Shown: positions 48,069 to 57,101, counted from the stretch's first letter. The stretch is 64,000 bases of DNA from Pseudomonas sp. WS 5079 (GCF_012985465.1 NZ_JAAQWN010000003.1:434001-498000), one strand, 5' to 3'. Notes: generated by a model from the letters alone, not told the origin. Translations and numbers: made by a program.

Positions 48069-48743
48069 CTAGGAACGGAACAGGCGGCTGTACTGGCGCT
48101 CGTGGGCCATGCATGCCAGGGACAGGCCGAACGCGGCGCTGCCAAAGTGGTGGGGATCGCGCTGGCTGGCGTCCTGCTGGGCTTGTTGCAGCAACGGCAG
48201 CAGTTCGCTGGTCAGGCGTTGGGCGGCCTGTTGGCCCAGGGGCAGGGTCTTCATCAGTACGGCCAACTGGTTTTCCAGCCAGCTCCACAGCCAGGCGGCC
48301 AGGGCATCGTCGGGGCTGATCGCCCAGGCTCGTGCGGCAAGTGCCCAGCCCAGGGCCAGATGGGGTTCGTGGGTGGTGTCGAGAAAGCGCCGCGCCGCGT
48401 CATCCAGTTCCGGCAGGCCGTTGAGCAGTTGTTGCAGGGAGTAGCCCATTTGCCGGCTCTCCTGGAACAGCTCGCGGGTTTCGCGGCTGGCGCGGTGTTC
48501 TTCACACAGTTGGCGCAGGCCCACCCAGTCCTGGGCAGCTGCCGCCTGGCAATGGGCAAGCAACAGCGGCGCTTCGAAGCGCGCGAGGTTGAGCAACAGT
48601 TGGTCGCTGATCCAGCGTCGGGCGCTGTCGGCATCGCTGACACGGGCATTGTCCACGGCCATTTCCAGGCCTTGGGAATAGCTGTAGCCGCCAATCGGCA
48701 ATTGCGGACTGGCCAGACGCAGCAGCGCCCAGGCCGGGTTCAC
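48069..48743 (-). CDS. ureF: Urease accessory protein UreF
   Basis: All-helical urease maturation factor that bridges UreD and UreG. 224 residues, beginning MNPAWALLRLASPQLPIGGY with the PQLPIGGYSYSQGLE signature (about 13-27) and a helical Leu/Ala-rich rest. The start overlaps the ureE stop (ATGA on the minus strand). Confidence 0.96.
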   Translation of the reverse strand: MNPAWALLRLASPQLPIGGYSYSQGLEMAVDNARVSDADSARRWISDQLLLNLARFEAPLLLAHCQAAAAQDWVGLRQLCEEHRASRETRELFQESRQMGYSLQQLLNGLPELDDAARRFLDTTHEPHLALGWALAARAWAISPDDALAAWLWSWLENQLAVLMKTLPLGQQAAQRLTSELLPLLQQAQQDASQRDPHHFGSAAFGLSLACMAHERQYSRLFRS

Positions 48744-49240
48744 AGGCGCACGCCGAACTGATGCAGTTTGGGCGGGTAGTTGAAGTCTTCGTCACCGTGG
48801 CGCGAGTGATGATGACCGCCACCGTAGGCTCCGTGCTCGGGTTGGAACGGCGCTTCGAGGGTTGCGGCATGGGCCCCCAGTTGCTCCAGCATGGCCTTGA
48901 GCACGTAGTCATCGAGCAGGCGCAGCCAGCCGTCCCCCACTTGCAGGGCCACATGCCGGTTGCCCAGGTGATAGGCCGCACGGGTCAGTTCAAAGGCGCT
49001 GCTGCAGGTGACGTGCAGCAGTTGTTCAGGGCGTGCGCAGACGCGTACGACACGTCCGTCTTCAGCTTGTAGGAATTCCCCATCGTAGAGCGGCGGCTGG
49101 CCGCGCTCCAGAAACAAGCCGACATCTTCACCCTCGGCACTGAAACAGCGCAGGCGGCTTTTGCTGCGGGCTTCGAAGTTCAGCAGCAACTCCGCGGCCC
49201 AGGTGGGTTGGGGCGCAATTCGGCGGTGGATGACCAGCAT
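48740..49240 (-). CDS. ureE: Urease nickel-carrier protein UreE
   Basis: Nickel metallochaperone for urease. 166 residues from the ATG at 49240 (MLVIHRRIAPQPTWAAELLL), which has GGAAG upstream; an in-frame ATG at 49297 would add 19 residues without better support. Contains GEDVGLFLERGQPPLYDGEF (about 37-56), the C-terminal domain with YHLGNRHVALQ carrying the conserved His, and a short His-rich tail GGGHHHSRHGDED. First gene of the ureEFGJ group; the structural ureC gene is about 14 kb away on the same strand. Confidence 0.96.
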   Translation of the reverse strand: MLVIHRRIAPQPTWAAELLLNFEARSKSRLRCFSAEGEDVGLFLERGQPPLYDGEFLQAEDGRVVRVCARPEQLLHVTCSSAFELTRAAYHLGNRHVALQVGDGWLRLLDDYVLKAMLEQLGAHAATLEAPFQPEHGAYGGGHHHSRHGDEDFNYPPKLHQFGVRL

Positions 49241-49549
49241 CGGGAAGCTTCCAGCAATGAGCGATAAACAGGCTAGAGCAAGGGGCTTGCCAATCACGCT
49301 TAGCGTAGGAAATGGCCGTAGGTTCTGGGCATTGCGCCACTAAACGGGGCGGTGGCAGGAGGTTGGAGTGATCTATTTTGGTGCGCTGCAGGAGGCGATG
49401 GCACCTGAATTGGGCGATTTGGCCGGGGCTATTTATAGCTAGAGGTGATTTGGGATTTGTCCTACGAGCATCTTGGATTTGCCGTTCATCTTGCTTCGCA
49501 TCGCTTCACTAGGATTGCACCCCGTGTTTAATCCACTGCGTTGTTTATC
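49241..49549. other. Intergenic region between ureE and the NlpC/P60 gene
   Basis: 309 bp between divergent genes. A TTTATAG sequence near 49432 may be a -10 for the downstream gene. No ORF, palindrome of the REP type or RNA gene is evident. Confidence 0.4.
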
Positions 49550-50068
49550 ATGTTCAAGTCATTTTTATGTGTAGTGATGGTCGGCCTGTTTGGCGTCACG
49601 TCATCGGCTTCGGCCAACTTCAACAAGCGCCACACCTCACTGGCCCCCTTCAGTGCCTCGCTACAGGCCGTGCCGCAGCCGAGCATCGAGAATGTAGTCG
49701 ACCGCGCCCACCAATTGCTCGGCACCGCCTACAAATGGGGCGGCAGCTCTCAGGACCAGGGGTTCGATTGCAGCGGCTTGCTGGTCTATCTGTTCAAGAC
49801 CGAGGCCAACATTGTCATCCCGCGCACCACGGCGGCGATGCATCGGTCAACGGCGGCGACGATCAAGCGTGACGCGCTGCAACCGGGCGATGCGGTGTTT
49901 TTCAGGGCCAATGGACGCAACCAGGTCAGCCATGTCGGCCTGTACGTGGGCGAGGGCAAGTTCATTCATTCGCCGCGCAAGGGCAAGAGCATCCGCATCG
50001 ACTCACTGGCCAATAGCTATTGGAAGAAAAACTACACCACCGCCAAGCGTTTCCAGGCGCTGCGCTGA
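49550..50068 (+). CDS. NlpC/P60 cell-wall peptidase, exported
   Basis: Small D,L-endopeptidase of the NlpC/P60 family, expected to cut peptidoglycan stem peptides in the periplasm. 172 residues from the ATG at 49550. The signal peptide (MFKSFLCVVMVGLFGVTSSA) is followed by a linker and the catalytic domain (about 50-172): Cys in GFDCSGLLVYLF (about 83), His in NQVSHVGLYVGEGKFIHSPR (about 129), and a third polar residue in the second His region. YKWGGSSQDQGFD is the usual lead-in. It sits alone between ureE and the regulator gene on the other strand. Confidence 0.93.
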   Translation: MFKSFLCVVMVGLFGVTSSASANFNKRHTSLAPFSASLQAVPQPSIENVVDRAHQLLGTAYKWGGSSQDQGFDCSGLLVYLFKTEANIVIPRTTAAMHRSTAATIKRDALQPGDAVFFRANGRNQVSHVGLYVGEGKFIHSPRKGKSIRIDSLANSYWKKNYTTAKRFQALR

Positions 50069-50073
50069 CCGGC

Positions 50074-50706
50074 CTATTCGGTGCTGCCCAGGCCTTGCCA
50101 GTGCTTGAGGCCGATAAAGATAAAGCGCAGTTGCTGGGTGATCTTGGCCTGGGGCGTGAGGTGCGCCGGCAAGGCCGCGGCGGGCGGGTCGATAATGTCG
50201 GGCAGGGTGGCGAACACGCTCTTGACGATCAGGTCGGCCATCACATGCAAACCGTCGGCATCCAGGTGTTGCAGCTTGGGCATCAGCGTCAGGTCGGCTG
50301 CCAGGTCCGAGGTGATGTCTTCGCGCAAGGCGCCGATGGCTTGGCGCACGGCCAGGCAACCGCCGTATTGCTCGCGGGCGAGGAACAGGAATTGTGAACG
50401 GTTGGCCGCCACTACATCGAGAAAGATCCGTACCGAGGCATCGATGATGCCGCCCATGACGAATTCGTTGTGGCGTACCAGGCGGATGGTGGCACGGAAG
50501 GTCTGGCCGACCTCACTGACGAGCACCAGGCCCAATTGGTCCATATCGGCAAAGTGTCGGTAAAAGCCGGTGGGCACGATGCCAGCGCTCTTGGCCACTT
50601 CGCGCAGGCTCAGGCTGCCAAACCCTCGGCCACCCTCCATCAGATGGCGGGCTGCGTCCATCAAGGCAAGGCGGGTCTGTTGCTTCTGTTCGGCGCGGGG
50701 CAGCAT
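50074..50706 (-). CDS. TetR-family regulator, DesT-like
   Basis: Transcriptional regulator of 210 residues from the ATG at 50706 (MLPRAEQKQQTRLALMDAAR). The TetR helix-turn-helix is SLSLREVAKSAGIVPTGFYR HFADMDQLG (about 33-61). It resembles FabR/DesT proteins, which sense the acyl-CoA pool and control unsaturated fatty acid genes. I recall desT next to ureE in P. aeruginosa, which fits the ureE neighbour here, although the desaturase genes desCB are absent. The direct target is not visible. Stop is 5 bp from the convergent NlpC/P60 stop. Confidence 0.8.
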   Translation of the reverse strand: MLPRAEQKQQTRLALMDAARHLMEGGRGFGSLSLREVAKSAGIVPTGFYRHFADMDQLGLVLVSEVGQTFRATIRLVRHNEFVMGGIIDASVRIFLDVVAANRSQFLFLAREQYGGCLAVRQAIGALREDITSDLAADLTLMPKLQHLDADGLHVMADLIVKSVFATLPDIIDPPAAALPAHLTPQAKITQQLRFIFIGLKHWQGLGSTE

Positions 50707-50811
50707 TGGCGGGTGGGCTTTGTAGACAAGGACAGCGACGCACTCTAGCAAATCAACTTTGCCTGCGTCGAACTTGTAACGGGACAAAGGTGGCGCAGAT
50801 CCCACAAAGTC

Positions 50812-50842
50812 AAAGCCCGATCTCTGGGGATCGGGCTTTTTT
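50812..50842. terminator. Bidirectional terminator
   Basis: AAAGCCCGATC / GATCGGGCTTT stem, 6-base loop, T run on the plus strand and an A/T flank on the other. It lies 17 bp past the end of the EGG-DRL repeat protein gene on the minus strand. Confidence 0.85.
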
Positions 50843-50858
50843 CAGGGCCAGCACAGGC

Positions 50859-51197
50859 TTAGCTCGTAGCTTTATGCATGTCATCCAGACGGTCGGAACC
50901 GCCCTCGGCGACGAATTCGCGTTGTTGCAGGCGGTCCGAGCCACCTTCAACCAGGCCTTTTTGTTCCAGGCGATCACGGCCACCTTCGGCGACGAATTCG
51001 CGTTTTTGCAGACGGTCCGAGCCACCTTCAACCAGGCCTTTTTGTTCCAGGCGATCGCGACCACCTTCGGCAACGGTCTGACTGATGTGCGTGGCGTCAG
51101 CCTTGGCTTGCGGGATGGCTTGTTCAGCAGCTGGCAGGGCAAAAGCGCTGGTGGCCAGGACAGAGAGTGCAACACTGAGCAGTAATTGGCGTTTCAT
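50859..51197 (-). CDS. Secreted EGG-DRL tandem-repeat protein
   Basis: 112-residue exported protein of unknown function. The signal peptide MKRQLLLSVALSVLATSAFA is clear; GGAGC lies upstream of the ATG at 51197. The mature protein is mostly five tandem units built on EGG[R/S]DRL, alternating 12 and 13 residues (VAEGGRDRLEQKGL, VEGGSDRLQKREF and so on), so every turn repeats Gly-Gly-x-Asp-Arg-Leu. At the DNA level units 1-2 and 3-4 are near-identical, indicating recent duplication. I recall similar short Pseudomonas proteins annotated 'phage infection protein', but I would not rely on that name. Confidence 0.8.
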   Translation of the reverse strand: MKRQLLLSVALSVLATSAFALPAAEQAIPQAKADATHISQTVAEGGRDRLEQKGLVEGGSDRLQKREFVAEGGRDRLEQKGLVEGGSDRLQQREFVAEGGSDRLDDMHKATS

Positions 51198-51565
51198 GAT
51201 GAGTTGCTCCTTGGGAGGGCGATAAAGTGGGTACAGGGCTAATGCTACTCTCGATATCTCGATATAAAAGTTCATAAACACAATGGTAATAATCAACAGA
51301 ATTGATTGTTCTGCGCCGAGGCTCTAGATCGCGCCTCTCAAGCACGCGCTTTTGCACCGGGGTGGGTATTTTCGACACGGGCGTGGGTAACAACGGTGCG
51401 TCGTTGATGAAAGAAGCTGTCGGATTAGTCAGAAAAAGCGCTTTTCAGCGCTAATTGCCATCTGCGGTTAAACCCCCAGGCCATTTGCCAGTCGTAGCCA
51501 TATAAGCTTTAGTCCTTGCGCGCGTTGCCAGTGGCACGCGCAGTCGTAATCAGGAGCCCTGTGCA
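51198..51565. other. Intergenic region between divergent repeat-protein and AsmA genes
   Basis: 368 bp. A/T-rich DNA at 51240-51310 (with CGATATCTCGATAT, a small direct/inverted repeat) probably holds the promoter of the minus-strand gene. No ORF or RNA gene is supported. Confidence 0.4.
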
Positions 51566-53635
51566 ATGACGCGCACTCGTAAAATTCTCGCCTGGAGCAG
51601 TGCCTGCTTCGTTCTGTTAATCGCCGCTGTGGTACTGATCCTGGTGTTCTTCGATTGGAACCGGATCAAGCCGCAACTCAATGCCAAGGTCTCCGAAGAG
51701 CTGCATCGCGCCTTTGCCATTAATGGCAACCTGGCGGTGGTCTGGCAGCGCGAGCCGGACGAGGGCGGTTGGCGCGCCTGGGTGCCGTGGCCCCATGTGG
51801 TGGCCGAAGACCTGAGCCTGGGCAACCCCGAGTGGTCGAAACAGCCGCAGATGGTCACCCTCAAGCGCGTTGAACTGCGCATCTCACCCTTGGCCCTGCT
51901 GGCCCAGCGCGTGGTGATCCCGCGCATCGACCTGACCGAGCCGAGTGCCCAATTGCAGCGCCTGGCCGATGGCCGCGCCAACTGGACCTTCACCTTTGAT
52001 CCCAAGGACCCGAATGCCGAACCGTCCAGTTGGGTGGTGGATATCGGCGCCATCGGCTTCGACAAGGGCCACGTGACCCTCGACGACCAGACCCTCAAGA
52101 CCCGTCTCGATGTGCTGATCGACCCCCTGGGCAAGCCGATTGCGTTCAGCGAAATCGTCGGTGAGCGCGATGCAAAAAAAGCCCTGGAGCAGGGCGCCAC
52201 ACCCCAGGACTATGCGTTTGGCCTCAAGGTCAGCGGCCAGTACCACGGCCAGAAACTCGCCGGCAGCGGCAAGATCGGCGGGCTGCTGGCCCTGCAAGAC
52301 GCCGCCAAGCCGTTCCCCCTGCAGGCCCAGGCGAAGGTCGGGGATACCAGCATCGCCCTGGCCGGCACCCTGACCGACCCACTGAACCTCGGCGCCCTGG
52401 ACCTGCGCCTGAAACTGTCTGGCACCAGCCTGGGCAACCTTTACCCACTGACCGGCGTGACCCTGCCGGACTCGCCGGCCTATTCCACCGATGGGCGCCT
52501 GATCGCCAAGTTGCATGAGGCGGGCGGTGCGTCGTTCCGCTATGAAAACTTCAACGGCAAGATCGGCAACAGCGACATCCACGGCGACCTGGCCTATGTC
52601 GCCAGCCAGCCACGGCCAAAGCTCAGTGGCGCACTGGTGTCCAACCAACTGCTGCTGGCCGACCTGGCGCCGCTGATCGGTGCCGACTCCAACGCCAAGC
52701 AAAAGGCCCGTGGCGGTGAAAGCAAGCAACCGGCGACCAAGGTGCTGCCGGTGGAGGAGTTTCGCACCGAGCGCTGGCGCGATATGGACGCCGATGTCGA
52801 GTTCACCGGCAAGCGCATTGTCCACAGCGCCGAACTGCCCTTTACCGACCTCTACACGCACCTGGTGCTCAACGACGGCCAACTGAGCCTCGAACCCCTG
52901 CGTTTCGGCGTGGCGGGCGGCAAGCTCGATGCACAGATTCGCCTCAATGGCCGCATCACCCCGCTGGAAGGCCGGGCGAAACTGACGGCGCGCAACTTCA
53001 AGCTCAAGCAACTGTTCCCCACCTTTGAACCGATGAAGACCAGCTTTGGCGAGCTAAACGGCGATGCGGATATCGCCGGGCGCGGCAACTCGGTGGCGGC
53101 TTTGTTGGGCAGTGCCAATGGCGATCTGAAAATGCTCATCAACGACGGTGCCATCAGCCGAGGCCTGATGGAAATCGCCGGGCTGAACGTCGGTAACTAT
53201 GTGGTCGGCAAGATGTTTGGCGACAAGGAAGTGAAGATCAACTGCGCGGCGGCGGACTTCGGCATCAAGACCGGCCTGGCCACCAGTCGGTTGTTTGTGT
53301 TCGACACCGAGAACGCGATCATCTACATCGACGGCACCGCGAACATGGCCAGCGAACAACTGGACCTGACAATCACCCCAGAGTCCAAGGGCTTTCGCCT
53401 GTTTTCGCTGCGTTCGCCCTTGTACGTCAACGGGCCGTTCATCAAGCCCAATGCAGGGGTCAAGGCAGTGCCGCTATTGCTGCGTGGCGCGGGGATGGTG
53501 GCGCTGGGTGTGATCGTTGCACCTGCGGCAGGCCTGCTGGCACTGGTGGCGCCGAGCGGGGATGAGCCCAACCAGTGCGTGCCGCTGTTGCAGCAGATGC
53601 GGGAAGGCAAGGCGCCGAAGACGGTGAAAGGCTAA
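51566..53635 (+). CDS. AsmA-family protein
   Basis: Envelope protein of the AsmA/YhdP group, implicated in outer-membrane homeostasis and phospholipid transport. 689 residues: one N-terminal membrane anchor (AWSSACFVLLIAAVVLILVFF, about 9-29), then the AsmA motif FDWNRIKPQLNAKVSEELHR. The large periplasmic part has LDLRLKLSGTSLGNLYPLTG and a C-terminal AsmA_2 region (about 470-640) with GNSVAALLGSANGDLKMLIN, DGAISRGLMEIAGLN. A trailing hydrophobic segment lies at about 640-665. GGAGC upstream supports the ATG. Monocistronic. Confidence 0.9.
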   Translation: MTRTRKILAWSSACFVLLIAAVVLILVFFDWNRIKPQLNAKVSEELHRAFAINGNLAVVWQREPDEGGWRAWVPWPHVVAEDLSLGNPEWSKQPQMVTLKRVELRISPLALLAQRVVIPRIDLTEPSAQLQRLADGRANWTFTFDPKDPNAEPSSWVVDIGAIGFDKGHVTLDDQTLKTRLDVLIDPLGKPIAFSEIVGERDAKKALEQGATPQDYAFGLKVSGQYHGQKLAGSGKIGGLLALQDAAKPFPLQAQAKVGDTSIALAGTLTDPLNLGALDLRLKLSGTSLGNLYPLTGVTLPDSPAYSTDGRLIAKLHEAGGASFRYENFNGKIGNSDIHGDLAYVASQPRPKLSGALVSNQLLLADLAPLIGADSNAKQKARGGESKQPATKVLPVEEFRTERWRDMDADVEFTGKRIVHSAELPFTDLYTHLVLNDGQLSLEPLRFGVAGGKLDAQIRLNGRITPLEGRAKLTARNFKLKQLFPTFEPMKTSFGELNGDADIAGRGNSVAALLGSANGDLKMLINDGAISRGLMEIAGLNVGNYVVGKMFGDKEVKINCAAADFGIKTGLATSRLFVFDTENAIIYIDGTANMASEQLDLTITPESKGFRLFSLRSPLYVNGPFIKPNAGVKAVPLLLRGAGMVALGVIVAPAAGLLALVAPSGDEPNQCVPLLQQMREGKAPKTVKG

Positions 53636-53636
53636 A

Positions 53637-53726
53637 TGTGGGAGCGGGCTTGCTCGCGAATGCGGTGTATCAGTCAACATATCCATCACTGATCTACCGC
53701 ATTCGCGAGCAAGCCCGCTCCCACAT
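53637..53726 (+). repeat. REP-type palindromic repeat pair
   Basis: TGTGGGAGCGGGCTTGCTCG and inverted CGAGCAAGCCCGCTCCCACA, a long near-perfect palindrome with an ATTCGCGA/TCGCGAAT core, between convergent genes. Confidence 0.88.
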
Positions 53727-53747
53727 TAGTGAGTGCTGCTGGCAGGC

Positions 53748-54278
53748 TTACAGGTCTTTGAGAATGTCCGCCATATCGTCGGCGTGCTCTTCTTCCTGGG
53801 CCAGGATGTCTTCAAAGATCCGGCGGGTGGTCGGGTCTTTCTCGCCGATGTACTGGATGATCTCGCGATAGCTGTCCACCGCGATGCGCTCGGCCACCAG
53901 GTCTTCGTAGACCATGTCCTTCAAGGTCTTGCCGGCCACGTACTGTGCGTGGGACAGCTTGGACAGCAGGTCCGGGTTGAACTCTGGTTCGCCGCCCAGC
54001 TGTACGATACGTTCGGCCAGTTTGTCGGCGTGTTCCAGTTCCTGGTTGGCGTGCTCCAGGAACTCATCGGCGGCCACGCTGGCTTTCAGGCCGCTGGCCA
54101 TGAAGTAGTGGCGCTTGTAGCGCAACACACAGACCAGTTCGGTGGCCAGTGACTCGTTGAGCAGGCGCAGGATCTCTTCGCGGTCGGCGCTGTAGCCTTC
54201 GGTCACTGCGCCGTTTTCCACATTCTTGCGCGCGCGTTCGCGAAGGGTGCTTACGTCAGACAAATGCATGTCGGTCAT
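53748..54278 (-). CDS. Ferritin-like (bacterioferritin/Dps-like) protein
   Basis: Iron-storage-type four-helix protein of 176 residues from the ATG at 54278 with GGAG upstream (MTDMHLSDVSTLRERARKNV). Diiron-type residues: ELVCVLRYKRHYF (about 56), EFLEHANQELEHADKLAER (about 81-99, ExxH motif), and ILAQEEEHADDM near the end (ExxxH). A protein of this kind (probable bacterioferritin, different from BfrA and BfrB) occurs in P. aeruginosa in the same general neighbourhood. Whether it stores iron or acts as a peroxidase-type Dps is not decided by sequence. Confidence 0.88.
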   Translation of the reverse strand: MTDMHLSDVSTLRERARKNVENGAVTEGYSADREEILRLLNESLATELVCVLRYKRHYFMASGLKASVAADEFLEHANQELEHADKLAERIVQLGGEPEFNPDLLSKLSHAQYVAGKTLKDMVYEDLVAERIAVDSYREIIQYIGEKDPTTRRIFEDILAQEEEHADDMADILKDL

Positions 54279-54455
54279 TTCAATCTCCTCAGGGCGATAT
54301 CCGGTTTTGCGCCACACTCTCGGGGTGTGATCGCTCAAGGTTGTGAGTGCTGCGCGGCGCAAAAAGTTTTATCGGATGTTGCCGGGTGTCATATCGATTG
54401 CCGCAGGGCTGGTCTAGGATCAGCTCAATCGCCCCTTTGAAGGACGTTTGCCCCC

Positions 54456-55346
54456 ATGCCGCAGACATTGGCTACACGTTATCCCCTGGTTTTGGTGCCG
54501 GGCATGCTCGGGTTTGTGCGGCTGCTGCTGTACCCGTATTGGTACGGCATCGTCCCGGCCTTGCGTGCGGGCGGGGCGCAAGTGTTTGCGGTGCAGGTGG
54601 CGCCGCTCAACTCCAGCGAGGTACGCGGCGAGCAGTTGCTGGTGCAGATCGAGCAGATTCGCCGCGAGACCGGCGCCGACAAGGTCAACCTGATCGGCCA
54701 TAGCCAGGGCTCGCTCACCGCCCGTTACGCGGCGGCCAAACGCCCGGAATGGGTGGCCTCGGTGACCTCGGTGGCCGGGCCCAATCATGGTTCGGAATTG
54801 GCGGACTACCTGCACACCCATTACCCGGCCGACAGCGCCAAGGGCCGGGTCATGAGTGCGCTGTTGCGCCTGGTGGGCGTGGTGATGGGCCTGCTCGAAA
54901 CCGGCTATCGCGGCCCGCGTTTTGCGGCGGATATCCACGCCTCCCATCAATCGCTGACCAGCGCGGGGGTGGCGCTGTTCAATCGTCAATACCCCCAAGG
55001 CCTGCCAGACACCTGGGGCGGGCAGGGCGCCGAAGAAGTGGGCGGAGTGCGTTATTACTCCTGGTCCGGCACTTTGCAGCCGGGCAAGACCGATCGCGGG
55101 CGCAACCTGCTGGACGGCACCAATCGCAGTTGCCGGCTGTTTGCGCGCACCTTCGTCAAGGAGAAAGGCCAGTGCGACGGCATGGTCGGGCGTTACAGCT
55201 CACACCTGGGCACGGTGATTGGCGATGACTATGCGCTGGACCATTTCGATATCGTCAACCAGTCACTGGGCCTGGTGGGCAAGGGCGCCGAGCCGATCCG
55301 CCTGTTTGTCGAACATGCGCAGCGGTTGAAGGCGGCCGGGCTTTAA
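54456..55346 (+). CDS. Family I.1-type triacylglycerol lipase without a signal peptide
   Basis: Serine lipase of 296 residues (alpha/beta hydrolase). YPLVLVPGMLGF supplies the oxyanion region (about 9-20), GHSQGSLTARYAA (about 80-92) the nucleophile Ser, and later Asp and His in the C-terminal third (SSHLGTVIGDDYALDHFDIVNQ) the catalytic and calcium residues. Typical secreted family I.1 lipases need a Lif foldase gene; none is adjacent and the protein begins directly MPQTLATRYPLVLV with no signal peptide, as in some P. fluorescens/P. fragi lipases. The stop codon TAA overlaps that of the convergent EamA gene on the other strand (TTAA). Confidence 0.88.
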   Translation: MPQTLATRYPLVLVPGMLGFVRLLLYPYWYGIVPALRAGGAQVFAVQVAPLNSSEVRGEQLLVQIEQIRRETGADKVNLIGHSQGSLTARYAAAKRPEWVASVTSVAGPNHGSELADYLHTHYPADSAKGRVMSALLRLVGVVMGLLETGYRGPRFAADIHASHQSLTSAGVALFNRQYPQGLPDTWGGQGAEEVGGVRYYSWSGTLQPGKTDRGRNLLDGTNRSCRLFARTFVKEKGQCDGMVGRYSSHLGTVIGDDYALDHFDIVNQSLGLVGKGAEPIRLFVEHAQRLKAAGL

Positions 55347-56215
55347 CGCCTTACCGGCGTGGTCCAGCGCTCCGACAAAATCACCCCGCCCAAGGTCAAC
55401 ACACCCCCCACCAAGTGATACAGCGCCAACTGCTCCTTGAGCACCACCGCTGCAATCAGCGCCGTGATCAGCGGCAGCAAATTGAAAAACAGCGTGGTCC
55501 GGCTCGGCCCCAGGTTTTTGACCGAATGCATCCACGAAAGCGGCGCAATCATCGATGCCAACAGGCAGGCGTACACCACCAGGCCAATATTCGACGGGCC
55601 CAGGCCGACCTTGTCCGAGGCCAGGAACAGCGGAAACAGCACCACCACCGCCACCAGCACCTGCAAATACAGCAACACCAGGGGCGGTAGGCGCAATTGC
55701 CATTTTTTCAGCAGGGTGCTGTAGATCGCATAGGCCAGGGTGGCCACCAGCATCATCGCGTCGCCCAGGTTAACCCCGTGTTGCAGCAGCGCGCCGAGGC
55801 TGCCGGCCGACACCACCACCACCACCCCGGCAAACGACAGCACCGCCCCGGTCAGGGCGCCGAAGGTCAGGCGCTGGCCGAGGCTGATAATCGCCGCAGT
55901 CAGGGCCATCAATGGCATCAGCGACAGGATGATCCCCATATTGGTGGCGCTGGTCAGGCTGGCGGCGTAGTACGCCAGGCTCTGGTAGACCGCCATGCCG
56001 AGCACGCCGAGCACGGCGATCTTGCCTAGGTTGGGGCGAATCAGCGCCCAGTTGGCAATGACTGGCTTGAGCATGAACGGGGTAAACAGGATGGCGGCCA
56101 GCAGCCAGCGATAAAAACCGATCTCGGCCGGGAAAATCGAGCCCACGGCGAGTTTGTTGACCACGGTATTACCAGCCCAGATAAAGATGGCCAGCAGCGG
56201 ATAAGCGTATTGCAT
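55343..56215 (-). CDS. EamA/DMT-family exporter
   Basis: Inner-membrane transporter of 290 residues with ten hydrophobic segments in two EamA repeats, starting MQYAYPLLAIFIWAGNTVVN. Members export amino acids or other metabolites; the substrate is unknown. It is divergent from an AraC-type regulator and the two share a 97-bp gap containing a strong palindrome, so the regulator probably controls it. Confidence 0.92.
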   Translation of the reverse strand: MQYAYPLLAIFIWAGNTVVNKLAVGSIFPAEIGFYRWLLAAILFTPFMLKPVIANWALIRPNLGKIAVLGVLGMAVYQSLAYYAASLTSATNMGIILSLMPLMALTAAIISLGQRLTFGALTGAVLSFAGVVVVVSAGSLGALLQHGVNLGDAMMLVATLAYAIYSTLLKKWQLRLPPLVLLYLQVLVAVVVLFPLFLASDKVGLGPSNIGLVVYACLLASMIAPLSWMHSVKNLGPSRTTLFFNLLPLITALIAAVVLKEQLALYHLVGGVLTLGGVILSERWTTPVRR

Positions 56216-56254
56216 TGCAAGGAACCAGGAACGTTAGTGAGGGGTGATTATCCT

Positions 56255-56311
56255 TTGTCTGGATCGAAGCCTATACTTCGATCCAGACAAGCCGCCTCTG
56301 TATCCAGACAA
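56255..56311. promoter_or_regulatory. Palindromic operator between the EamA and AraC genes
   Basis: TTGTCTGGATCGAAG and its exact inverted complement CTTCGATCCAGACAA flank a 6-base centre (56255-56290). A third copy of the right half-site, TATCCAGACAA, lies at 56301-56311, immediately before the regulator ATG. Confidence 0.8.
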
Positions 56312-56312
56312 T

Positions 56313-57101
56313 ATGCCGAAGACCTACATCAACCTGCCCGATTTCGACGTGCTACCGGCCCCGGTCTACTTTCGCTACTCGGAATTTGCCGCCGACAGCC
56401 GCGCCTCCCGCCACCAGCATGCCTGGGGCTCCCTGGACTACTCGGCCCGCGGCGTGATGCGCTTTGAAGTGGGCGGCAACCGGTTTATGTCGCCGCCGCA
56501 ATATGCGGTGTGGATCCCGCCCAACACCCAGCACAGTTCCTACAACGCCCAGGCGATTATCTACCGCTCGGTGTACCTGGCGCCGTCCCTGTGCGAGCAA
56601 TTGCCCACGCAGCCCTGCACCCTGACCATCAGCAACATCCTCAAGGCAATCCTCAGTGATTTTGCCGAGCGCGACGTGAATATCCCGGCCAACGAAGCCG
56701 ACGTGCGCCTGGCCCAGGTGCTGGTGGACCAACTGCGCCAGGCGCCGGTGCATGACTGTTTCCTGCCGTATGCCAGCAGCCCCGGCCTGCTCAGCGTGCT
56801 TGAAGGCATGCAGGCTGATCCCGGGGACAACCGCGCGCTGGCGCTATGGGCGCAGCAGGTACACGTCAGCGAGCGCACCCTGGCCCGGCAATTTGTGCGC
56901 GAACTGGGCATGAGCTTTGGCGAATGGCGCCAGCGCCTGCGCTTTCTGGCGGCCATCGAGGCTCTGGAAAACACGCGCAGCGTCCAGGAAGTGGCCTTTG
57001 ACCTTGGCTACAGCACCGCCTCGGCGTTTATTGCGATGTTCCAGCGCCAGGCCGGCTGTACGCCGGAGCAGTATCGACGAACGAACTTACGTAGCAGGTG
57101 A
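56313..57101 (+). CDS. AraC-family regulator
   Basis: Transcription factor of 262 residues from the ATG at 56313 (MPKTYINLPDFDVLPAPVYF); earlier in-frame starts would overlap the operator. N-terminal cupin-like sensor domain (about 20-110; RHQHAWGSLDYSARGVMRFE, YAVWIPPNTQHSSYN). C-terminal AraC helix-turn-helix pair (about 160-258): LALWAQQVHVSERTLARQF and SVQEVAFDLGYSTASAFIAMFQR. Probable target: the divergent EamA exporter and itself, through the palindrome. The effector is unknown. Confidence 0.93.
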   Translation: MPKTYINLPDFDVLPAPVYFRYSEFAADSRASRHQHAWGSLDYSARGVMRFEVGGNRFMSPPQYAVWIPPNTQHSSYNAQAIIYRSVYLAPSLCEQLPTQPCTLTISNILKAILSDFAERDVNIPANEADVRLAQVLVDQLRQAPVHDCFLPYASSPGLLSVLEGMQADPGDNRALALWAQQVHVSERTLARQFVRELGMSFGEWRQRLRFLAAIEALENTRSVQEVAFDLGYSTASAFIAMFQRQAGCTPEQYRRTNLRSR

